A stretch of 8,352 nucleotides of DNA from Candidatus Kaiserbacteria bacterium (lineage in GTDB: Bacteria; Patescibacteriota; Minisyncoccia; Phycocordibacterales; UBA12088). A program made the translations under genes and the position numbers. Below the pieces are notes generated by a model, which was given only the letters and a program-made list of their open reading frames with translations, searched no databases and had not been told where the DNA came from. The stretch is taken from contig SKIN01000022.1 in assembly GCA_007116405.1 (NCBI GenBank), positions 1 to 8,352 of the forward strand, in the 5' to 3' direction. Of this stretch, positions 4,520-8,352 are shown in pieces. Each line of letters opens with the position of its first letter. The stretch's first letter is position 1.

Positions 4520-5041
4520 ATGCGGCGCAGCCGTGCCATAGCCGGTATCGTTGCACTGGCCGTTGTGGCAGGGCTTGTCGCGTACGTTGTTCTCACGTCA
4601 CGCAGTGGCCCGGAACCCGATGAGTCCGTTGCCCGTATCCCCGGGTTCTCGCTCCCGGACGCCGGTGGGCTCGACATTGTGCTCTCTGACATACACGCAG
4701 ACTTGCGACTGGTACACTTTTGGGCCTCGTGGAGCCCCTTCAGCACTGACGACCTCAGGACACTCTCACAGCTTCAGGCAGAGTTCGGTGACAGAATAGC
4801 GGTCATTGCTCTCAACAGGGACACGAATCCGGAAGAGGGAAAGGCGTTTCTTGCCGGTCTTGGTATCGGCGACAGCCTCACGTTCGCCTACGACAAAGAG
4901 GACATGTATTTCAAAGAAGTCGGGGGGTACAACATGCCGGAAACGCTCTTCATTGCACCCGATGACACCATTCTCCTTCATGTACGCGGCCCCATGCCGT
5001 ATGACGTGGCACGTGAACACGTCACCGCCCTTTTGCCGTAA
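4520..5041 (+). CDS. TlpA/ResA-like thioredoxin-fold protein lacking both active-site cysteines
   Basis: This 173-aa protein has an N-terminal membrane anchor (about 6-25, after RRSR) and an extracytoplasmic thioredoxin-like domain. Family landmarks are clear: IPGFSLPDAGG at 40-50 matches the TlpA/AhpC-type entry strand, HFWASW at 66-71 is the strand before the active site, and Pro140 in NMPETLFI is the cis-proline. The expected W-C-x-x-C is WSPFS: Ser72 and Ser75 replace both cysteines, and the protein contains no cysteine at all. It therefore cannot do thiol-disulfide exchange and may act as a binding, chaperone or scaffold partner. It starts 4 nt after the DsbA-like gene, with no Shine-Dalgarno site. 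No terminator is obvious after its TAA. The fold is confident; the function is unknown. Confidence 0.88.
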   Translation: MRRSRAIAGIVALAVVAGLVAYVVLTSRSGPEPDESVARIPGFSLPDAGGLDIVLSDIHADLRLVHFWASWSPFSTDDLRTLSQLQAEFGDRIAVIALNRDTNPEEGKAFLAGLGIGDSLTFAYDKEDMYFKEVGGYNMPETLFIAPDDTILLHVRGPMPYDVAREHVTALLP

Positions 5042-5121
5042 GTAAGGGATAGTGCCGCCGCCCGTGCTCTGCTTGACTCGCATCAAGTAGAGATGTCTCG
5101 TATTTCCTGCCTCCTCCCGCG

Positions 5122-5130
5122 TGGTATACT
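5122..5130 (+). promoter_or_regulatory. Extended -10 promoter of the SIMPL gene
   Basis: TGG plus TATACT (5125-5130) is a strong extended -10; the -35 region is weak. The predicted start near 5137 gives a leader of about 17 nt containing AGGAT (5144-5148), a properly spaced Shine-Dalgarno site for the ATG at 5154. Confidence 0.6.
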
Positions 5131-5153
5131 TCCGCGCATTACCAGGATAAGAC

Positions 5154-5993
5154 ATGATATCCATGAATTCAGAAACAACAACGAGCACACAGACGGGAAC
5201 TGAGTCCCTGATGACCAACAGGCGCATACAGTCCGCAATGACCCTTGTGCTTATTCTCCTTGGTGCATTCTTGTTTGCGTCGACCATCAATGCACTCAAA
5301 GAGTATCGATACATTGGCGGAGGTATCGCACCCAGCAACGCCATAACTGTCTCGGGGGAGGGTGAAGTGTTTGCCATCCCTGATGTCGCAGAGTTTACTT
5401 TCAGCATCCTCGAGGAAGGTGCTACCGTTGCCGAAGTGCAAGCCGCGGCAAGCGAGAAGGCGGACGCAGCCATCACCGCGCTTAAAGAGTCGGGAGTTGA
5501 GGAGAAAGACATACGAACACTTTCCTTCAACATTCATCCGAAGTACGAGTGGCAGCCGGTCGTCTGCGTACGTTTCCCGTGTGAGCGCACTCAGGTCCAG
5601 GTTGGATTCACGCTCGAACAGAGCGTGCGTGTGAAGGTGCGAGACATCGATGCTGCGGGTGACAAGCTCGCATTGGTCACGGAAGCGGGAGTCCAGAGTG
5701 TTTCCAGCATCTCATTCACCATCGCAGATGAGGACGGACTCAAGGCGGAAGCGCGCAAACTGGCCATCGACGAGGCGCAAGCAAAGGCGGAACGTCTTGC
5801 GCGCGACCTCGGCGTTTCCCTTGTTCGCGTGGTCGGCTTCAGCGAGGATCACTACTGGCCGATGTACGGCATGCGCGCCCAAACTGAGGCGATTGGCCTC
5901 GGAGCCGCAGACATGGCCGTGCCATCACCGGTACTTCCGGTGGGCGAGAACAGGGTCACCTCAAACGTACACATCACGTACGAGATACGCTAA
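5154..5993 (+). CDS. SIMPL-domain (DUF541/YggE-like) membrane-anchored protein
   Basis: This 279-aa protein has a Ser/Thr-rich N-terminus, one membrane anchor at about 28-43 (AMTLVLILLGAFLFAS) and an extracytoplasmic SIMPL domain from about 62. The domain is recognised by ITVSGEGEVFAIPDVAEF at 64-81, an alanine-rich helix at 93-114, a central strand block ending in VQVGFTLEQSVRVKVRD (147-163), and the SISFTIADEDGLKAEARKLAIDEAQAKAERLA region (185-216). Two cysteines, Cys138 and Cys143, flank a loop in the middle strand region and could form a disulfide outside the cell. The biochemical function of this family is not settled. ATG 5154 is chosen over ATG 5163 because AGGAT is correctly spaced from it. 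The gene has its own promoter and a terminator, so it is probably expressed alone. Confidence 0.9.
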   Translation: MISMNSETTTSTQTGTESLMTNRRIQSAMTLVLILLGAFLFASTINALKEYRYIGGGIAPSNAITVSGEGEVFAIPDVAEFTFSILEEGATVAEVQAAASEKADAAITALKESGVEEKDIRTLSFNIHPKYEWQPVVCVRFPCERTQVQVGFTLEQSVRVKVRDIDAAGDKLALVTEAGVQSVSSISFTIADEDGLKAEARKLAIDEAQAKAERLARDLGVSLVRVVGFSEDHYWPMYGMRAQTEAIGLGAADMAVPSPVLPVGENRVTSNVHITYEIR

Positions 5994-6019
5994 GTGGCGA
6001 TGTACGTAGAGTCTCCGTG

Positions 6020-6050
6020 ACACACCCGCACCTCGCGGGTGTGTTCCGTT
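6020..6050 (+). terminator. Terminator of the SIMPL gene
   Basis: A perfect 10-bp GC-rich stem (6020-6029 with 6035-6044) around ACCTC, followed only by TCCGTT, a weak T-tract. It resembles the rplS terminator in stem composition. Confidence 0.75.
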
Positions 6051-6058
6051 ACGAGAGC

Positions 6059-6087
6059 TTGACGCACCCTCTCTTATTCGGTACTAT
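6059..6087 (+). promoter_or_regulatory. Sigma70-type promoter of secE-nusG-rplK
   Basis: TTGACG (6059-6064), an exact 17-bp spacer and TACTAT (6082-6087). The predicted start is near 6094, giving a leader of about 43 nt that contains a tiny GC hairpin and an 8-T run. Confidence 0.8.
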
Positions 6088-6097
6088 GCACGTACTA

Positions 6098-6117
6098 GCC
6101 CGCGGGCGGTTTTTTTT
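6098..6117 (+). other. GC palindrome plus T8 in the secE leader
   Basis: GCCCGCGGGC at 6098-6107 is self-complementary, and CCGCGGGCGG overlaps it; both allow only 3-4 bp with a minimal loop. Eight T follow at 6110-6117. It looks like a miniature intrinsic terminator within the first 25 nt of the transcript, but the stem is probably too short to work alone. Confidence 0.35.
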
Positions 6118-6136
6118 ACGAAACAATCATTTCTGT

Positions 6137-6322
6137 ATGAACAAGTTTATCAACTATTTGCGTGCGACACGTGGCGAGCTCAAGCATGTGAGCTGGCCTA
6201 CACAACGTCAAACGGCGATATATACAGTACTGGTCATCCTCATCGCCATTGCGACCGGTCTCTACCTCGGAGGACTCGATGTTGTGTTGACCGATGTCCT
6301 CGGCCGCATCTTGCCGTCATAG
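6137..6322 (+). CDS. secE: Preprotein translocase subunit SecE
   Basis: This 61-aa single-span subunit clamps SecY in the SecYEG translocon. The amphipathic N-terminal helix (FINYLRATRGELKHVSWPT, 4-22) contains the hallmark ELKHVSWPT motif, followed by the TM segment at about 28-46 (YTVLVILIAIATGLYLGGL) and a short outer end. The length is typical of the minimal single-TM SecE. ATG 6137 is the only suitable start; no Shine-Dalgarno site precedes it, only an A/T-rich leader. It is the first gene after a strong promoter and lies 14 nt before nusG, the classical secE-nusG pairing. tRNA-Trp, which often precedes secE, is absent here. Confidence 0.96.
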   Translation: MNKFINYLRATRGELKHVSWPTQRQTAIYTVLVILIAIATGLYLGGLDVVLTDVLGRILPS

Positions 6323-6336
6323 TCACCCACATCACC

Positions 6337-6882
6337 ATGACCAAACAGGACAACAGTTCGGAGCGAAAGTGGTATGCGATACACACCTACGCGGGGTATG
6401 AAAAAGCCGTCCAGCGCAATCTCAAACAGCGCATCGAATCGCTCGGTGTCGAGGACAGGATATTTGATGTTGTTGTGCCTACCGAAAAGAAGATAAAGAT
6501 CAAAGGAGGCAAGCGAGTTGAAGAAGAGGAGAAGATATACCCCGGCTACCTCCTCGTGAACATGATCGTGGACGAGAATTCATGGTACGTGGTACGCAAT
6601 ACCCCGCGAGTGACCGGATTCGTCGGCTCTGGGGTGCAGCCCGTGCCGCTCGAGGACAAGGAGATAGAGATACTCTTCTCCCGTATGCGCTCAGATACGG
6701 TCAAACACAAGATAGACCTTGCCGTTGATGATGCGGTCATCGTTGCCGACGGTCCGTTCAAAGACCTCGAAGGCAAGGTGGGCGAAGTCGATGAAGAGCG
6801 CGGTAAGGTAAAGGTGCTCGTTCCCATGTTCGGCCGGGAGACCCCCGTTGAGCTGGACTTCTTGCAAGTACGACGTATATAA
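6337..6882 (+). CDS. nusG: Transcription termination/antitermination factor NusG
   Basis: This 181-aa protein binds RNA polymerase through its NGN domain and other partners through its KOW domain. The NGN domain (about 10-115) starts with KWYAIHTYAGYE at 11-22 and contains KIYPGYLLV at 66-74 and the VTGFVGSG motif at 92-99. The KOW domain (about 127-181) contains the VIVADGPFKDLEGKVGEVD motif (134-152) and ends LDFLQVRRI. Length is normal for a bacterial NusG without inserted domains; a lysine/glutamate-rich loop (KKIKIKGGKRVEEEEK) sits in the NGN domain at 51-66. It follows secE by 14 nt and precedes rplK by 21 nt. No Shine-Dalgarno site is visible. Confidence 0.97.
   Translation: MTKQDNSSERKWYAIHTYAGYEKAVQRNLKQRIESLGVEDRIFDVVVPTEKKIKIKGGKRVEEEEKIYPGYLLVNMIVDENSWYVVRNTPRVTGFVGSGVQPVPLEDKEIEILFSRMRSDTVKHKIDLAVDDAVIVADGPFKDLEGKVGEVDEERGKVKVLVPMFGRETPVELDFLQVRRI
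6854..6881 (+). promoter_or_regulatory. Weak candidate internal promoter for rplK
   Basis: TGGACT (6854-6859), a 16-bp spacer and TATATA (6876-6881) lie across the end of nusG, with a predicted start about 15 nt before rplK. The match is partial and falls in coding sequence, so it may be chance. Confidence 0.25.
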
Positions 6883-6903
6883 GGTAGTCTTCTTCCACTC
6901 ACT

Positions 6904-7326
6904 ATGGCAAAAAAAGTAGTCAAACAGGTCAAGTTACAGATAGAGGCAGGTAAGGCGAATCCTGCGCCTCCGGTTGGCCCCGCGCTCGGTCAGGCGGGTA
7001 TAAACATCGGTGATTTCGTGAACAAATTCAACGAGGCCACCCGAGACAAGATGGGCTCGGTCGTCCCGGTCGTGATATCGGTCTACGAGGACAGGAGCTA
7101 TGACTTCATCATGAAGACATCTCCCGCCTCACGCCTCATCTTGAAGAAGATAGGCAAGGACAAGGGTTCCGGAAAGAACCTTGTCTCCAAGGCAGGCACC
7201 ATCACCAAAGCACAGGTGCGTGAAATAGCGGAGGAAAAGATGGAGGACCTGAGCGCTAACGACATCGACGCCGCAATGAAGATCATCGAAGGCACCGCCC
7301 GCTCCATGGGCGTCGAGGTGAAGTAG
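6904..7326 (+). CDS. rplK: 50S ribosomal protein L11 (uL11)
   Basis: This 140-aa protein binds 23S rRNA at the GTPase-associated centre of the 50S subunit. The N-terminal domain contains the proline-rich [19 protein letters not shown] motif at 20-38, and the C-terminal RNA-binding domain includes [13 protein letters not shown] at 89-101 and [20 protein letters not shown] at 120-139. Length and motifs are standard. It is the third gene of secE-nusG-rplK, with no Shine-Dalgarno site. A strong terminator follows 25 nt after the stop, and rplA (uL1), the usual next gene, is absent. Confidence 0.98.
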   Translation: MAKKVVKQVKLQIEAGKANPAPPVGPALGQAGINIGDFVNKFNEATRDKMGSVVPVVISVYEDRSYDFIMKTSPASRLILKKIGKDKGSGKNLVSKAGTITKAQVREIAEEKMEDLSANDIDAAMKIIEGTARSMGVEVK

Positions 7327-7351
7327 TGTCGACTCTCATACTACGAAAGAC

Positions 7352-7379
7352 AAACGACCTCTCGAAGAGGTCGTTTTGG
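7352..7379 (+). terminator. Terminator of secE-nusG-rplK
   Basis: An 11-bp perfect stem (7352-7362 with 7366-7376) closed by a CGA loop. The right arm ends in TTT and runs into TGG. It closes the ribosomal transcript, and a new promoter begins four bases later. Confidence 0.85.
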
Positions 7380-7408
7380 TTGACGGACAATAGTGGAGTG
7401 CGTACTCT
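7380..7408 (+). promoter_or_regulatory. Promoter of the 116-aa gene
   Basis: TTGACG (7380-7385), an exact 17-bp spacer and TACTCT (7403-7408). The -10 is a poor match but the -35 and spacing are good, and the site sits between a terminator and a gene with a good Shine-Dalgarno site. Confidence 0.55.
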
Positions 7409-7438
7409 GTATGGGGATGTTTGGAGAGGAGACGAGTC

Positions 7439-7789
7439 ATGGATATGCAGTGCCAGATCACCTTTCGTGCAGTGGTGGGACATCGCAGCGGATCGATCAG
7501 GGAGAATTTCCAAGACGTCATTCGGGACTATCGCATATTGTCGAGCGAGTACACACCCCGCATGCGTGCGGTGCTCCACAAAGGCAAGCTCGGATCGATC
7601 CAATTGTTCATGGATGATCACCCCCTACTTGAAGTTCCTTGGAACGATGTTCGCGAGTGGCATCGAACCGTCAAGTTTTTGGGTATTGACCACCCTCAAG
7701 CCCAGCTTCGCCTGTTTCTTACCTACGCCCGCTCGTTCTATGAGCGCCTCCCACCCGAGCCACTAGAGCCCGATACTGTGTTTGCTTGA
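7439..7789 (+). CDS. Hypothetical protein, 116 aa
   Basis: Not recognised. The 116-aa product is soluble: no signal peptide, no membrane segment. An N-terminal beta-like stretch (QCQITFRAVV, 4-13) is followed by charged segments with many Arg, His and aromatic residues, an ILLEVPW-like strand (64-68), a WHRTVKFLGID segment (75-84), and a likely helix RLFLTYARSFYERLPPEPLEP (91-111). One cysteine only (Cys5). ATG 7439 is preferred because GGAGAGGAG at 7423-7431 is an excellent Shine-Dalgarno site 7-8 nt upstream; a TTG at 7421 would place that site inside the gene. The unit has its own promoter and terminator. Coding is supported by these signals and an uninterrupted frame ending in TGA. Confidence 0.75.
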   Translation: MDMQCQITFRAVVGHRSGSIRENFQDVIRDYRILSSEYTPRMRAVLHKGKLGSIQLFMDDHPLLEVPWNDVREWHRTVKFLGIDHPQAQLRLFLTYARSFYERLPPEPLEPDTVFA

Positions 7790-7802
7790 GCTCTTCACCC
7801 AT

Positions 7803-7830
7803 AGACCGCGTCATGATGACGCGGTCTTTT
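7803..7830 (+). terminator. Terminator of the 116-aa gene
   Basis: An 11-bp perfect stem (7803-7813 with 7817-7827) with a TGA loop, followed by TTTC. The arms are GC-rich (GACCGCGTC), and T-rich sequence continues to about 7850. Confidence 0.85.
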
Positions 7831-7851
7831 CTGTCTCTCTTTTCCGTTTCC

Positions 7852-7880
7852 TTGACACCCCCCATGCGCCCACGTAGAGT
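7852..7880 (+). promoter_or_regulatory. Promoter of the secreted CBM-like gene
   Basis: The consensus -35 TTGACA (7852-7857), an exact 17-bp spacer and TAGAGT (7875-7880). The predicted start near 7887 gives a leader of about 23 nt, without a clear Shine-Dalgarno site. Confidence 0.75.
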
Positions 7881-7909
7881 GGCTCTACTACTGGGTGACA
7901 CCATCGCAC

Positions 7910-8352
7910 ATGACGAAACAAACCGGAACGACCTATAGGTTACTGGTAGCAACGCTACTGGCCTCATGTGCTCTCTTTAGCGGTGCCGCACACACTTTAG
8001 CTTCCGAAAACCTCATTCAGAACGGCTCCTTCGAACAGGTGAGCGCGCAAGGCAACCCTGTGGGATGGACAGCGGGGAAGTGGGGCACTATCACCGCTGA
8101 GCACTTCTTTCCCGTACCCGGTGTATCCGGCAATGCCGCAGAAGTACGCGTGACCAGTCGTTCGAGTGGTGATGCGAAGTGGGCCTTCGCACATGTTCCT
8201 GTGACAGCAGGTACCTACACGTACACCAACAGCTACAAGTCCACCGCTGTCACCTCAGTCGTGGTTGAGTACCGACGCACAAACGGTTCCCTTGAGTATG
8301 TCTGGTTTTCGAACCCTCCTGCACGCAGCTCCTGGAGCGACTACCAACACAC
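7910..8352 (+). CDS. Secreted or lipid-anchored protein with CBM-like domain (5' part)
   Basis: The first 147 residues are visible; the frame is open at the window end. Residues 9-31 form a signal peptide: basic start with Lys3 and Arg10, hydrophobic core YRLLVATLLASCALFSGAA, and a candidate signal peptidase I cut near TLA-SEN (31-32). LASC at 17-20 also fits a lipobox, but the hydrophobic run continues past Cys20, so ordinary secretion is at least as likely. After the cut, ENLIQNGSFEQ (33-43) is the entry motif typical of the jelly-roll carbohydrate-binding module 4/9-like families (N-L-I-x-N-G-x-F-E), followed by a Trp-rich, beta-strand-like sequence. What follows downstream is not visible, so ligand and enzyme cannot be named. 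ATG 7910 is the first suitable start below a strong promoter. Confidence 0.8.
   Translation, partial: MTKQTGTTYRLLVATLLASCALFSGAAHTLASENLIQNGSFEQVSAQGNPVGWTAGKWGTITAEHFFPVPGVSGNAAEVRVTSRSSGDAKWAFAHVPVTAGTYTYTNSYKSTAVTSVVVEYRRTNGSLEYVWFSNPPARSSWSDYQH

Noticed and set aside
4766..5533. 255-aa minus-strand open frame
   Set aside because: It runs antisense through the end of the TlpA-like gene, the SIMPL promoter and the SIMPL gene, all well supported, and has no recognisable domain.
1..8352. CRISPR array, insertion sequence, or TGA recoding
   Set aside because: No regularly spaced repeats, transposase motifs or terminal inverted repeats were seen, and TGA serves as a normal stop for uppS and the 116-aa gene.

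Overview
The window looks like chromosome from a member of the Candidate Phyla Radiation (Patescibacteria), most probably a parcubacterium. Evidence: compact housekeeping genes with short gaps, short proteins, several non-SD or apparently leaderless starts, small single-TM and SIMPL-type surface proteins, and secE-nusG-rplK closed by a terminator with no rplA after rplK. Loss of ribosomal protein L1 has been reported for one parcubacterial subgroup. TGA is used as a stop (uppS and the gene ending at 7789), so this is not the TGA=Gly code of Gracilibacteria/Absconditabacteria. The assignment is inference; no rRNA is present. Every supported gene is on the + strand.

Layout. (1) 1-347: tRNA-Val(UAC), then about 240 nt of non-coding DNA holding a second copy of the tRNA 3' end. 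(2) 348-2079: acylphosphatase, undecaprenyl diphosphate synthase (uppS) and an RluA-family pseudouridine synthase, packed like an operon and starting from an apparently leaderless promoter. (3) 2082-2739: rplS (bL19) with its own sigma70-type promoter, a long charged C-terminal tail and a clear terminator. (4) 2763-3021: promoter, tRNA-Leu(GAG), tRNA-His(GUG) and a 20-bp perfect terminator hairpin. (5) 3022-3365: non-coding, with a terminator hairpin, a promoter, and a hairpin-rich block of about 100 nt ending in a strong terminator (candidate small RNA). (6) 3366-5041: one doubtful and one more plausible single-TM micro-protein, then a membrane-anchored DsbA-like oxidoreductase and a TlpA-like thioredoxin-fold protein in which both active-site cysteines are serine. 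(7) 5125-6044: SIMPL-domain surface protein with its own promoter and terminator. (8) 6059-7376: secE, nusG, rplK with promoter and terminator. (9) 7380-7830: an unrecognised 116-aa protein as a self-contained promoter-gene-terminator unit. (10) 7852-8352: promoter and 5' part of a secreted or lipid-anchored protein with a CBM-like domain, cut by the window edge.

Functionally the window mixes translation and transcription core genes (bL19, uL11, NusG, SecE, tRNAs, pseudouridine synthase), cell-wall lipid carrier synthesis (UppS) and an envelope thiol/surface cluster (DsbA-like, cysteine-less TlpA-like, SIMPL, CBM-like). Five promoters share a strikingly regular form: TTGAC- or TGGAC-type -35, exactly 17 bp, and a TAxxxT -10. 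The most unusual items are the redox-dead TlpA partner, the tRNA-tail duplication, the promoter-to-terminator RNA candidate near 3208-3308, and the near absence of Shine-Dalgarno sites. I found no clearly new defence or mobile system.
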